From assembly GCA_907165275.2 (NCBI GenBank), contig OU015655.1, forward strand, positions 4,538,501 to 4,602,500: DNA of 64,000 nt. Direction: 5' to 3'. The stretch is from Zygaena filipendulae. Its lineage: Eukaryota; Arthropoda; Insecta; Lepidoptera; Zygaenidae. Below, one piece after another: positions 1 to 10,173 of this stretch; the stretch's first letter is position 1, and every line of letters begins with the position of its first letter. The notes under the pieces are model-generated. The model was given only the letters and a program-made list of their open reading frames with translations, had not been told where the DNA came from and did not search any database. The translations under genes and the position numbers were made by a program.

Positions 1-91
1 TATCCTCAATATCTTTGTTTTTGCTACAGTAGGTATACAAAGACTGGCTTCGCTCACCTTAAACCCATACCTACTACAAATACCTATTTTA

Positions 92-282
92 AATGCGAAA
101 GTAACTCTGTCTGTCTGTCTGCTAACTTGCATAGACGTTCTTTCAATTGCGATAAAACGCATACTACCTACACGTTGTCAAGAGAGTAGGTACAGAAGAA
201 ATATAGGATAATAAGTACTTATATCTCGGAATACTCGCGGGATCTCCGAAACTAACGCGGGCGAAACCGCGGGAACAGCTAG
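92..282 (+). mobile_element. Helitron-like non-autonomous element
   Basis: The copy begins near the 'aaatgcgaaagtaactctg' segment with a short (GTCT)n run and ends in a GC-rich tail 'gcgaaaccgcgggaacag' plus CTAG. The same 5' and 3' blocks recur many times in the window. The CTAG 3' end after a small CCGCGG-type hairpin is what Helitron-like elements show. It lies in the intron or upstream flank of the first coding exon (316). Confidence 0.7.
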
Positions 283-315
283 TTATTAATAAAATATGTA
301 CCTAAACACCAACAG

Positions 316-509
316 CAACGTCAGCCGTCGCTGGAGCACAACCGCGACATCAACGCCATCAAGGTGGGCCGCCGGCTGCTGCGGCTGCCCTCCTACAAGT
401 ACATGTCGTACAACCGGCTGCTCAGCCTCTACCGCGAGGGCGATGGCATGGTGCCGCGCTTCCTGCGCTCCATCAGCCGCCCGCACTACTTCTACACCTC
501 CATGTACAA
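316..509 (+). CDS. Exon of unrecognised gene (phase 0 in, phase 2 out)
   Basis: The acceptor is 'caccaacag' ending at 315; the donor is 'AA|gtaagt' at 509/510. The open frame encodes QRQPSLEHNRDINAIKVGRR and continues into the Arg/Tyr-rich block. A second AG at 323-324 would trim three residues and keep the frame, so the exact start is uncertain. Confidence 0.7.
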
Positions 510-2008
510 GTAAGTACTTAACGGTATACAAATCTAATCGCTGCACGCCAGTCGCACTACAGCAATCAGGTCACATTCAATCGGGAATTCTGCACCTTGC
601 AAAAAGCGCGATGTGGGGATAGTGACAATGGCACGGCAGATATCGCAAAAGGACGAGGCTTGATGACAATTTGAAACTTTGTATATTATACTACTTTTTT
701 TTATGATGTAGATTAGCTGTTCCCCGCGGTTTCATCCGCGTTAATTTCAGAGTTCTCGGGGAAATTTCGAGATAAAAATGATCCAATGTCCTTTTCTGTA
801 GTACCCCTGCAAAATTTCATGACGATCGGTGGAGAAGTTAAGGCGTAAAAGCGTAACAAGCAAATAAAAGGACAAGCAAAATAAGGGTTTTTAGACATTT
901 AAATCTTAAAGGGATAAAAAAAGGAAGTGATTATTAGCGGAAATCGATCGTTAGATTATTCTTTTTCAAATTAGGAAACATTTCAATGTAAAAAGGGTGA
1001 AATGCGAGTGAAACTTTAGGCGGAAACAGCGAGTTTTGAATATTAAAAATCACCATTCGCAATGGCATTCATTTTATCTTTATAAATACGAGACTGCCAG
1101 CAGTTTGGCGACGAATCGCGAGGACTTTGATGGCGCGACGTCGAAGGGGTGCGCCGGCAGCCAGGAAGCGAAGCAGAGCCTAGCGGAGTACGCGAGCCTG
1201 TACCGGCAGTACGAGCAGCTGGAGAAGTGTCTCAAGGAGGGGCAGTGCGAGCCCGAGTGGGAGCGGCGCAGGGAGGAGCTGGCGCGCGAGCTGGCCGCGC
1301 GGGAGGAACACATACGCAAGGTGAGCACACTTTTGCACGAACGAATAACGATTGATTGATCACGGTGGTGGCACAAAATCTAGAATTCTAGAGCAATTTT
1401 CTGACAACATATTTTGTCGTATTTATTATATTAAGATTGTGATGCATAAAATTATTTTACTGTGAAATGGTGAACTACGGTAAATTCTATGACTTTTCAG
1501 GGAAATCAAAGATTTACTCAACAAATCTTATGCGTAATGGTAAAAGATCGACATATTCTGTGGTAATCGTCATTAGTCTTAGATTTGAGCTTAGAACACG
1601 GCAAATAATAAAAAAAAGAAATGAGGTGCATTCGGAAAATCGATCAAATACGAAATTAGTTAACAGAAATTTCTACTTATTTGGGCGCGATAGGTAAGAG
1701 TAAAATTTCAAGGTCGGGTTTGAGTGTAACGTTTTTAAACGAAACGAGTTTGATGCAGCGCTTTCGCTCCTGTCACGTGTACCTACCATTATATAATAAT
1801 ATGCAAGCGTTCTGTTTTGATAAGGAAACAATAACGCCCCCATTCCCTGATGGCATACACAATTTGAAATGTCTAAATGTGTGCGCAGGTTGTGCAAGAC
1901 TACAGATCGACGGCGGAGCAGGAGCCGACGGTGCTCCGAGCGTCCGCCTCCACCGCCGAGGAGGGCTACCGACATTCCACGTTCCGGCTAAACCGCGGCG
2001 AGCAGTAG
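316..2008 (+). CDS. Unrecognised basic/coiled-coil protein, C-terminal three exons
   Basis: Three coding exons, 316-509, 1101-1320 and 1889-2008, join in phase and encode the last 177 residues of a protein ending at TAG 2006-2008. The start lies to the left of the window. Exon one is rich in Arg and Tyr (for example LLRLPSYKYMSYNRLLSLYR) and uses GC-rich codons, a sign of real coding sequence in this AT-rich DNA. Exon two carries a highly charged helix (EWERRREELARELAAREEHI) that should form a coiled coil. The last exon is a polar tail. I see no catalytic motif, membrane segment or zinc-binding cluster and I do not recognise the family. The gene converges on the RNF220-like gene on the other strand, about 1 kb away. 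Confidence 0.75.
713..880 (-). mobile_element. Helitron-like element, inverted copy in intron
   Basis: On the plus strand it reads 'tagctgttccccgcggttt', the reverse complement of the family 3' end, then the 'gtacccctgcaaaatttcat' body and 'aaggcgtaaaagcgtaaca'. It sits in the intron between the exons ending at 509 and starting at 1101. Confidence 0.7.
1101..1320 (+). CDS. Coiled-coil exon of unrecognised gene
   Basis: The acceptor is 'gactgccag' ending at 1100 (an alternative 'cag' ends at 1103, a NAGNAG-like pair). The donor is 'AAG|gtgagc' at 1320/1321, phase 0. It encodes a Glu/Arg/Lys-rich helix with YRQYEQLEKCLKEG and the EWERRREELARELAAREE stretch. The codons are GC-rich compared with both flanking introns. 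Shorter open frames in this interval on either strand are shadows of this exon. Confidence 0.75.
1321..1888 (+). other. Intron, no features seen
   Basis: This AT-rich intron separates the coiled-coil exon from the terminal exon. I see no repeat of the families found elsewhere and no supported open frame. Confidence 0.6.
1889..2008 (+). CDS. Terminal coding exon of unrecognised gene
   Basis: The acceptor is 'gtgtgcgcag' ending at 1888. The frame is phase 0 and encodes VVQDYRSTAEQEPTVLRAS through to RLNRGEQ, then TAG at 2006-2008. The length is exactly 40 codons with the stop. Confidence 0.72.
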   Translation, partial: VVQDYRSTAEQEPTVLRASASTAEEGYRHSTFRLNRGEQ

Positions 2009-2690
2009 CTGCGGCTACTGAGTTCATATTCACGTTTCGACCAACCAAATTCAGCGTCGCCATCGTTGGGCCCCCGCGAGGAAACACACGGCAGCGGGGT
2101 TAGTTCACTCCGACAGGATTGCGATCGCGAGTGAACGAACCCCCGTTTAATCGAACAAAATTATCGTCTCGCGGTTGACTAGGAGTCAGCACCGACCGCA
2201 ACTTCGAACCGCTATAACAAGGCACACGTCCTTCGTCGTCTCTTATATTTATAATACTGTATCTAGGCTTAGGTTGATCATAAGGAAACGTAGTCTAGTA
2301 CACGGTTTTGGACATACTCCAGTAGTTTTATGTATATTATGAATTTTTATACATCGTCGTCAATGGTCCTTTATTTGTTTTTACTGAAGATGTTCGAACA
2401 ATTGCTTTTTTCTTTTTTATTCACTTTTGTTTTGGTGGACTATTTTTCAAAAGATAGGTACAGAATTTCCCTTGACTCGTAAATTACATTCGTCGGCCTT
2501 ATCTTGGCTTGGTGTAGCAAAAGTTTGTAATACAAAAGTTTGTAAACATTATGGTTTTGTTGTTTTATTTGTCGTATACCCGGCTAAAATTCCTTCTAAT
2601 GCAGTTATCACGTTTATTCATATTTATATGTATGTACATTTATCAACAAAACATAAATGAAGAAATGTACATAAACCAATAAATTTTTAC
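2009..2690 (+). other. Probable 3' UTR with poly(A) signal
   Basis: AT-rich sequence follows the stop. A canonical AATAAA lies at 2678-2683. The exact cleavage site cannot be read from the sequence. Confidence 0.5.
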
Positions 2691-3013
2691 TAGTCTCTAA
2701 TATTCACTAGAAAACAGAAAAATTAAGGACCTAGTGCGTTAATTATATTTAGGTGTTAACAATTACTTACGAGATACGTTAATTATATTATTTATAGTTT
2801 AACAATCATTATAATAATTACAAATAACAGCTGTAACTATATGTATGAATAAGCTATCTATTAAACCATATTTAGATATTTAGCCATGTTAAGGAATAAA
2901 AACGTTATCACTACAATGACGATGAATCTAGAAAAGCGAATATACAATTCAATTTGCTTTGGTTTTCGAATCGATGGACGATGCAATTATCACCGTTCAC
3001 CAGGGCGCAGTAT

Positions 3014-3233
3014 TCAGTTACGGGTGTCAGTAGAGGAAGGCATGTTCTCTCCGTCCATTTTGTGTCTCACAGCCTGTATGTAGGCCTCAGTGGTGAGAGG
3101 CCACGCTTCGGTGCCCGGGGGCGGAGCTGGTGCCGACGTCCACGGCTCAGAGGTCGACACCTCCGCCGGACGATCCACGCTCTCTAGCATCTTGGCCGGA
3201 CACTCCAACGAGAGAGGCTTTGGTGACTCAATT
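3014..3233 (-). CDS. RNF220-like terminal exon
   Basis: The acceptor 'gttgcag' is just above 3233. It encodes a Pro/Ser/Thr-rich tail with PWTSAPAPPPGTEAWPLTT and ends at TGA 3014-3016. There are no RING cysteines. The next 900 bases on this strand show no further long open frame. Confidence 0.7.
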
Positions 3234-6200
3234 CTGCAACATCCATGACATTACAGACGATATCTATTACACGCACATGCATATAAAAGCAAATATTATG
3301 TATATTCTGGTACAGAATATTATTGGAATAGAATGTGGAATATCAAAATAAAAAGTAATCTGCAAACGGAAATCTTAGGTACTCTTTAATTCAGTACACA
3401 CGTGTCTATTACGTTCATTAACGTCAATTTTGGGATGGTTTTAATAATTAATTATTTACTTGTTGTTCCCGCAGGAAATCAGGGATTGAAAAGTACCATG
3501 TGTACCATGTTCTGTACCCCTGACAACGTGTATGCAAATTTTCATGACGATTGGTTGAGTGGTGGATTATTAGTATGGATTAAAGCGTTTGGGTAAGTAA
3601 AGCAATACCTATGTTAGTTGCATCGACTCTTAGAGAAAAAATACCTCACGCGTTCTGGTGACTGCACCGCGTCGTTGGTGCTGGATATCTCCAGGTCTTC
3701 AGCGTAATTGAGCTGTAGCTTATCACTCTCGCTGCGCTGCTCTTTTTCTGTTGACGTCGTTAATGTTATTTCATCACGCGCCCAAAGGTGAAATTTTCGA
3801 TTTTAATCGAAACCATGGTGGTTTTGTGATTAAATAAGACAACTACAATGCTTAAAGTCGACGTAGATATGTTGATTTTGGTGGATCATTAAAATAAAAA
3901 TAAAACAAAACTATTGTAATCGCAAAACCGCCATGTTTCCGATTGACCGAACGAAAGCAACAAAATTTATATAATAGCCATACTGTTTTCATACTAAACG
4001 GAGTTCATGGCCCTTCTAGAACTTTTGTGGGTATATTTATTACCGGTGCCGACCTAAGCTTTTAATCAGGGTAGAGCGCGATTGTCTTTTAGCGCCCTTT
4101 ATTCGGCACTTTCATTTTATAGAAATTTTACTTTGGCTTTATGTTAAATAAATAATAATTACCAATTTTCACCAAAAAATTTTATTGTAATTTTTTTTTC
4201 GCATTCGATTTTTTGGCGCCTCCTGTACTACCTGGCGCATAGAGCGACCGCTCCTCTCGAGTCTCGCTCTACCGCTGGGCCGACACTGTCTATTATACCT
4301 TCAACATTGATGGCGGCGTCAGGCCAGCCGAGCGAGTCCCCCTCAACATCGACGGGCTCGTCCTCGGCGTCGTAGCGCGCCTCCCGCGGCCTCTCCTCGC
4401 GTCGCTCTTCATCCAGGTCGTACCCCAGCATGCTCTCCACCGTGTGATGACGTTTGCGCGTGCGCAGCTTGAGCCGGCGCTGGCGGTTTGCGCGTATGCG
4501 TTGGTATGTCTGCACCGTCGGGATCGATGTTAGAAACGTTGAATTATTTGGCGTTCTTATAAACTTATAGAACGTGTAATATATCGTAAACTTTTAAAGG
4601 TGCTCAGCCTGTAAGTAATCTATAAATATCATAAAGTTATGTAAGTTCTAATTAAAGAAAACTTTGTTTTTATAAATACTTGATATTGAGGAATTGAGTT
4701 TGTTTGTTTATTGAGCTTTCACGCTCGATCACCATGAAATTTTGCACAAACTTTGTCAGTGGTACAGAGAAGGACATGTGAAATTAAAGCGGGTGAAACT
4801 GTGGAAAACGACTAGTAATAAATTAATTAATGAAATAGTAGCCGGCAAACAAGTTGAGCAAAAAAGTGACGTGGAAGGGGAAAGTTCTCGCATGTGCAAC
4901 CACTGACCGACCCCTGTTAACCAATTAGGCGCACGCGTTTCGGCGAACTCACACCGCGCACCCTTCGTTCCACCTAAGAAATCTAAAAATCGTTTCTGCG
5001 CAGCCAAGGTCATTTAGCTCAAGGCTCAACTTGTTTGCCGGCTATTATAATCGTTGTAATGCTGCGCACCTCCCACCGCGCGTCCTCGTCCTGATGATGC
5101 AGCGTATGCGACGAGGCGGTTTCCCGCGGCAGCGCGCTCAGGCTGTACAGGTGCTGCAACTCTTGCAGGAAGTGCGCCTGCGCCACTCCAGGCCCCAGCC
5201 GGGTGCCGCAGACCCCGCACGATGACTTGCGCTCGCCGTCCGCTGATAGCAAAGTTGTATCATTACTTTTCAAACGTTTCATTTCAGGTTGTGTAGAGCG
5301 GGTTAAATTTTACCATTTAAATAAGATCATAGAGGAAAAATTATACCAAGACTATAGTCCTTGTCAAGACCAATCAAACGAGTTTTAACTCGGTGCGAGT
5401 GAGTCGCTTAGTTACAGAGTTCCCATGGCCATCTTCCGGTTCTAGTTACCTACAAGTGAAGCTAATATTTAGGCGTGTTATAAAATGGATTATTATAATA
5501 ATTGTAATAATAATAATTGTTTATTGCCACCAGAAAGGTGATACAAAAAAAACACGAAACTTAGCAAAATATAAGTAAAAGGAAGTGATTCAGCGTAAGC
5601 TGCTCGTGACCTAGGTCTCGAGCAGCGCTAGTTTTCAATCACTACCATAATATGGTGTTTAAATACAATAGGTATCTATTATATAAAAATTTAATTTAAA
5701 AGTTTACGAGAGCAATGCATGATATTTCTATTTCTGCAAAACCAAACGTGTAACATCTATTCTGACTATGAAAAAAATTATAGATAAACAAAATAATATG
5801 TCGAGTGCTCTATTCTCACATGAGAAGAAATCGTGATTGTCGTTGCATGGTGTGACGGTGGGAGTCTCATCATCCTTGCAGGGTCTTGGCGATGCTGAGG
5901 CGGCAGAGCTAGGGGAGCTGGTGTCGTCGCGGGCCGCGTACCCGTGTCGGTACAACGGCGGCGTGCTGCTCTCGTCGCGGACACCCTGTATAATACAATA
6001 TTGAGGTCATGTGGCTGCGGCCGGGCAGGATTTTTTAATAAGAATAAAGTCCGTTGTTTGAGAGCAGACAAGGTTAATTGTATGAGTTGAGTGATGAGTT
6101 CTATAGTTTCTAATTCCGACTCCTATGTCAATCAATTAATTTGCCATGTTTTCCCTTGGACCAAAGGTAAAAATAATATAACTTATTAAACATAAAAAAA

Positions 6201-6406
6201 CTTGCTAAACTTACCCGTAGAGCTTGTCCCACGCTTTGCCCAAGCGCATACTGCTCGCCCAAATGTCTCGCGAAAGCTTTCCCAGGGTACAGCGGGTGGA
6301 AAGCGCCACCTATAGGCCGAAATGCACCGCAACCGAAACTCTGCAGCGCTGGGTGCAGGAACTGGGGTGCCATGTGGTGAAGGAAGCCTTCCATTGCAGT
6401 TACACT
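3014..6406 (-). CDS. RNF220-like protein lacking a RING domain
   Basis: Six exons on the minus strand (6406-6215, 5985-5820, 5242-5070, 4509-4299, 3747-3645, 3233-3014) join with consistent phases. Using ATG 6392-6394 they give 350 residues ending at TGA 3014-3016. Three blocks match the RNF220 ubiquitin ligase in order: CGAFRPIGGAFHP near the N-terminus; a zinc-finger-like segment starting CGVCGTRLGPG with the same C-x2-C-x11-H spacing; then TYQRIRANRQRRLKLRTRKR followed by an acidic AEDEPVDVEGD. In RNF220 a second Cys cluster, a YEWCGQKRIRA block and a C-terminal RING follow. None is visible here, and the gene stops before the convergent neighbour's 3' end. The product may be nuclear and may bind partners without ligase activity. 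The fly gene tey may belong to the same family, but I am not sure of that. The assignment to the RNF220 family is fairly firm; the function is inference. Confidence 0.75.
3461..3600 (-). mobile_element. Degenerate Helitron-like copy
   Basis: It reads 'ttgttcccgcagg' then 'tgtacccctgacaacgtgta' and 'catgacgattggttgagt', the inverted body of the family. The 3' terminus is damaged. It lies in the intron between RNF220-like exons 5 and 6. Confidence 0.55.
3645..3747 (-). CDS. RNF220-like exon 5
   Basis: The acceptor 'tcaacag' is at 3749-3748 and the donor 'AG|gtattt' at 3645/3644. It encodes KEQRSESDKLQLNYAEDLEI and a polar tail. The polypyrimidine tract is weak, so this exon is less certain than its neighbours, but phases 1-in and 2-out fit both sides. 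Confidence 0.65.
4299..4509 (-). CDS. RNF220-like exon 4, conserved RANRQ block
   Basis: The acceptor 'cggtgcag' is at 4511-4510 and the donor 'GAAG|gtataa' at 4299/4298. It encodes the strongly conserved TYQRIRANRQRRLK stretch, a very basic KR-rich segment that could act as a nuclear localisation signal, and an acidic region. An alternative donor further on (about 4218) would break the phase with the next exon. Confidence 0.8.
4700..4815 (+). mobile_element. Helitron-like copy, internally shortened
   Basis: It has the 'ctttcacgctcgatcaccat' and 'ggtacagagaaggacat' body blocks and ends 'gggtgaaactgtggaaaacgactag'-like at 4815. It lies in the intron between RNF220-like exons 3 and 4. Confidence 0.6.
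5070..5242 (-). CDS. RNF220-like exon 3, zinc-finger-like segment
   Basis: The acceptor 'ctatcag' is just above 5242 and the donor 'GAG|gtgcgc' at 5070/5069. It encodes SCGVCGTRLGPGVAQAHF, the C-x2-C...H motif that aligns with the first Cys cluster of RNF220, then a leucine-rich helix and the HTLHHQDEDARWE junction segment. Confidence 0.8.
5820..5985 (-). CDS. RNF220-like exon 2
   Basis: The acceptor 'tattatacag' is at 5987-5986 and the donor 'T|gtgaga' at 5820/5819. It encodes GVRDESSTPPLYRHGYAARD, a Ser/Ala-rich low-complexity linker and then a polar segment. Phase 0 in, phase 1 out. Confidence 0.75.
6215..6406 (-). CDS. RNF220-like exon 1 (first coding)
   Basis: The acceptor 'tgtgttcag' lies just above 6406 and the donor 'CGG|gtaagt' at 6215/6214. 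The exon is open throughout, so codons before ATG 6392-6394 could also be coding. MEGFLHHMAPQFLHP is followed by the conserved GCGAFRP block. Because it has an acceptor, at least one exon lies upstream (higher coordinates). Confidence 0.75.
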
Positions 6407-6653
6407 CTGAACACATAAACGAGCACTTTGACCAAAGAATATAGTATATTTAGTGAGCAAAATTTGTTACTAAAAATATTCAAATTATTCAATAAATTAT
6501 ATTATTAAAAGTTCAAAAAAAACGTTGCGGTTGAATCGTCAGATAATCATAAGTAAAATATTTTTAATTGATACCATAATCTGCTTTAAATATAAGTATA
6601 AAAAAAACTAAATAGTATTATTATGTATTAGGTATATGGTATATAAGTATCCT

Positions 6654-6723
6654 GTATCCAACGATCATCTTATTTTTCAATTAGGCTACCTATTACATAA
6701 AAAATAAGATAATCGTTGGATAC
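6654..6723. ncRNA. 70-nt hairpin, microRNA-precursor-like
   Basis: The arms 6654-6677 and 6700-6723 are complementary over 24 pairs with one mismatch (C6666 against A6711), around a 22-nt loop. Arm length, loop size and near-perfect pairing fit a pre-miRNA. They would also fit a tiny inverted-repeat transposon relic. I do not recognise the mature sequence. Confidence 0.35.
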
Positions 6724-6789
6724 TTGCAAATCATACATAACTTATAACTTTTGGAGGTTTTAGCCTACGACACTCACAAATAACGTGGC

Positions 6790-6899
6790 TTTTTATTGGA
6801 AAAAGAATTTTCAAAATCGGTTCCGTCAGTAGATCCAGAGATTACCCCCTACAACGTCACAAACTCACAAACTTTACCTCTTTATAATATTAGTATAGA
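6790..6899 (-). mobile_element. Helitron-like 5' part, inverted
   Basis: It contains 'cggttccgtcagtagatcca', 'agattaccccctacaacgtc' and the 5' terminus 'tataatattagtatagat'. This is the same end seen in the long copy finishing at 38424. The 3' half is missing. Confidence 0.65.
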
Positions 6900-7404
6900 T
6901 TAGGGATTCCTTGCAATTATTCTAGAATTATTATAAAGATCTAGTAATATAATAATTTGTTGGTATAAAGCGGATATAGTCACCGTCGCATAATGTAAAG
7001 TTGTATTCGACAGGACAGGCGATCACGTCATGCTACCCTTTTTTTTAGAAAAATGGATTCGCGCTATCATGTTTTGTTCTCGTTATTTTAAGTATTGTAC
7101 ATAAATGTAAACACTATAATAAACAACTGAATTACAGCCCACTAAAGTGAATGAAATGAAACCGCCATAAAAACCACACGAAGCGGGCGGCGCGACGTAG
7201 TGTTTATTATTACAACAATCCCATAAAGCGTAGGTCGTCGGTTCGGTATAACAACAATTAATCTTTTTTGGAATCGGTAACGCTAACGGGTGATTTTAGG
7301 TAACTATTCCTTGTAACAATAAACTTAATTCTCTTGTTTCCTGATGTACCTACGTATATGTTGATGATTGACAAACAAACTTTCAATAAAATTCTTTTAT
7401 CATA

Positions 7405-7500
7405 TACGCTATTCCTCGCGGTTTCAACCACGTTGCTTTCGGAGTTCCCGAGGAAATTCCGGGATAAAAGTACCCGATATCGTTTTTTTCTACCCTTAAC
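7405..7500 (-). mobile_element. Helitron-like 3' part, inverted
   Basis: It reads 'cctcgcggtttcaaccacgt' then 'ttcccgaggaaattccggga', a partial inverted copy. Confidence 0.55.
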
Positions 7501-7579
7501 AACGTAGGCGGCTTGACTTTTTCTGAGACTTTCAACGATTATCGTTATATTTCAACTAGGTAGTTTACACAAAACCTTG

Positions 7580-7828
7580 ACAAATTTTATAGGCAGGTAC
7601 CTACCTAAACTCTTCTCGTGTATCACTCTATCTATTGGTACCACATGAAAATTCGTGCAGTAGTTTTTGAGTTTATCGCGAACAGACAGAAAAACCCAGC
7701 GGAGGTCTTTCTTTTAATATGCAACTACTTTTTTTTATTTAAATCGGATGTCGGGAAAGTTAATTGGAAAAGGAAAAGTTGCTATATAAAAAACGTTTCA
7801 CGCGGGTGAAACCGCGGGGCACAGCTAG
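7580..7828 (+). mobile_element. Helitron-like copy
   Basis: It belongs to the subfamily with the 'aaatcggatgtcgggaaa' segment and ends 'gggtgaaaccgcggggcaca' plus GCTAG at 7828. It is the same subfamily as the tandem array at 18341-18948. Confidence 0.7.
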
Positions 7829-8254
7829 CGGTACATATTTCCAAACACTTACCTAATTTACAGAGGATTTGAAATGTAATCATGCGTTTATTTGTGCAAA
7901 TTCAGTAAAGTTGTCTCACTAATCAAGCAAGTCCGAATGAATAATGGTGTGCATTTGAATGGTGTGCAGCTTGATATCTGCAGATACTGTTTGCGTCGCC
8001 AATTAGTCCCGGATACGTCGTGATAATGCGCTAAGTAACATCGTTGTCGCAATCAATAGGGAGGTAAACAATACAGCCTTTGAGTAGGGTCTCGATGTGA
8101 CTTGCTCAAAGCCGAACGGCGTCACGCTTTACTTTATTGTGGGCTAGTTGTTTAGCTTTGACACTACCGCATTTGGTCTTGAATAGGTGCAGGTTGTACC
8201 TACTGTAGTCACGAATCGAAGTCCAGACAATAACATAGGCCTAGTATTCCTATA

Positions 8255-8387
8255 TAGTACTTATATAGTATAATTCTTTCACCATTAGAAAGCAACATTA
8301 TCCCTGAGTAACATAGAATATATTGTAATACGGAATTCCCGCGGGAACTCCGAAATTATTGTGAGTGAAACCGCGCGGGACAGCTAG
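8255..8387 (+). mobile_element. Helitron-like copy, short
   Basis: It has 'ggaattcccgcgggaactcc', then 'gagtgaaaccgcgcgggaca' and CTAG at 8387. Confidence 0.6.
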
Positions 8388-8696
8388 TAGTTACATAAAC
8401 ATCTAAATTATTTAAAAGTAGGTACTTGGAAGTGTACGAACAGCTGGCGCGCGTTACTGGCAGCTTAGATGTGGTGTGTTCTATTGTAGCTCGGGTAAAC
8501 AAAAGCTCGAGTATAGAAAAGAATAGTATGGCGCTTAACCGGGGCGGGCGGACATAAACACAACTACGAAATGTAAACGATATGATGAGATACATTTGGT
8601 AGGTAATGGAATGCAAGAGCAAGATGGAACTCTGTTCAAGAAGACACTTATTACAGCAATTAAATAAAATTGTTATTATTGTTAAATAATAAAAAC

Positions 8697-8750
8697 ACTG
8701 GCCAAGTGTGAGTCGGACTCGCGCACGAAGGGTTCCGTACCATTGTCTAT
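8697..8750 (+). mobile_element. Terminus of an AGTCGGACTCGC repeat
   Basis: The sequence 'agtcggactcgcgcac' followed by 'gggttccgtac' is the terminus also found at 19090 and 50292. The palindromic MITE at 9011-9243 lies inside or just beyond this copy. Confidence 0.55.
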
Positions 8751-9010
8751 AAAAATGGTAAAAAAATAATACAGTTTATAATGTATTGTTTAATATCGCA
8801 ATACTTTTTAAAAAAATCGAAGAAGTTTCACTTCAAAAACACTGATTACGTGTTACGTTACACATTCAGTATCTTAGTGAGTTTTAAATTAAATTAATGT
8901 TTTTGGTTGTTAAAAGGTGGCGTTGTATTACAAAAACATTATCTTCTTGCATGTATATAGGTAAACAGTAAACATTAATTACTCGCACTTGTCTTTTTAT
9001 GATACTAAAG

Positions 9011-9243
9011 GCCGCACTCAGACTCGACTTTAATGATTACTTAGTTAAGTATAGATTTTTAAAACAAAACTGCCGCAATCAGAGACGTTCAGTTAATTAA
9101 TGTTAATTGGCATTTAATGAGATGTAACTTAATTAGTTAAATGTCAATTAACATTAATTTATTAAACTAGTCTGATTGCGGCAGTTTTGTTTTAAAAATC
9201 TATACTTAACTAAGTAATTATTAAAGTCTACTCTGAGTGCGGC
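9011..9243. mobile_element. Palindromic MITE (GCCGCACTCAG termini)
   Basis: The element begins GCCGCACTCAGACTCGACTT and ends with the inverse. The two halves are near-perfect inverted repeats meeting at about 9125, so the whole unit can fold on itself. A second copy is at 50571-50805. It has no coding capacity. Confidence 0.75.
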
Positions 9244-9313
9244 GGTAAGTGATACTCTATTAAAAAAGTGGTTTATGTAGTAAAGGCCTCTTTCTAATAA
9301 ATATTATAGTTTA

Positions 9314-9555
9314 TTAGCTTTGGCGCGCGGTTTCACCCGCGTGAGTTTCGGGATTCCAGCAAGAACTCCAAAGTAAAATTTGGTCCAAAAAAAAAAAAAA
9401 TTAGGTAGCCACCCTTATCACCTAGGGGTATACAAATAGCCTACGATCTATTCTCAGACTTACCAAATATAACCAAAAATTTCATAAAAATCAGTCAAGG
9501 CGTATCGGAGGAGTTCGATAACAAACATCGGACACGAGATTTTTATATATTAGAT
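9314..9555 (-). mobile_element. Helitron-like inverted copy
   Basis: It reads 'gcgcgcggtttcacccgcgt' at the 3' end and the 'aaaatcagtcaaggcgtatc' region near the 5' end. It has a long internal A run at about 9388-9401. Confidence 0.6.
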
Positions 9556-9891
9556 ACCTATTTCAATGCAATTTTATAGTAGAAAAGGAAAAGGAAATAA
9601 ATAAAATCTTTACATATTGGATTGTAATAGTCCAATAAGTGGGCAATAAAAAGGAACCAGTGGCGGTTGAAAGAAATATAGCGGGCCCTGATTTATGCGT
9701 GATAGGAATGCGCCCGCCCCTTTCAATAAGAGCACTGATAAGAATCATTGCCCTAGTTGAGGAACCGAAACGCGAAGAGGCGCGCCAATGCACACGCGTA
9801 GCATGTAATTAAAATACACTCTTAAAAGGCTCCAAACAATAGATATAATCCACTGATATAAACGTTTTTACAATAGGCATGATGACAATGG

Positions 9892-10173
9892 TATAAAAAT
9901 CAAAATTCTATTTAGTCCGTCATTTAGTAAAAAAATAATATAGACACGTATTTTTTGCTATTTCGAATTTTTGAAAAAACACTTAGATAAAACGATTTAA
10001 AGTTTAGGAGTGGAAGCTCACGACGTGAAAACCTGTACCTACCTAGGTGTGCCGACACACGGAATTTCAACCCAATGTATTGTCGTTATTTTTTGATTAA
10101 GTGCGTATTCTATTCTAAAAAAGAAAAAAATACATGTTCAGTATTTTTTTATTTATCTACAAGACGGATTAAA
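9892..10173 (+). mobile_element. TGACGTCA-family MITE, diverged copy
   Basis: It shares 'ttagtccgtcatttag', 'agacacgtattttttg', the 'aaagtttaggagtgg' block and a degraded inverted partner ending 'acggattaaaaattaaaat' with copies at 17283, 27316 and 35205. The central TGACGTCA sites are mutated here. Confidence 0.6.

Noticed and set aside
286..546. Minus-strand open frame opposite the first coding exon
   Set aside because: It is the mirror of the GC-rich exon at 316-509, has no splice partners and shows no protein features.
4756..5013. 85-codon minus-strand open frame
   Set aside because: It overlaps a Helitron-like copy and intron sequence of the RNF220-like gene and is not conserved-looking.
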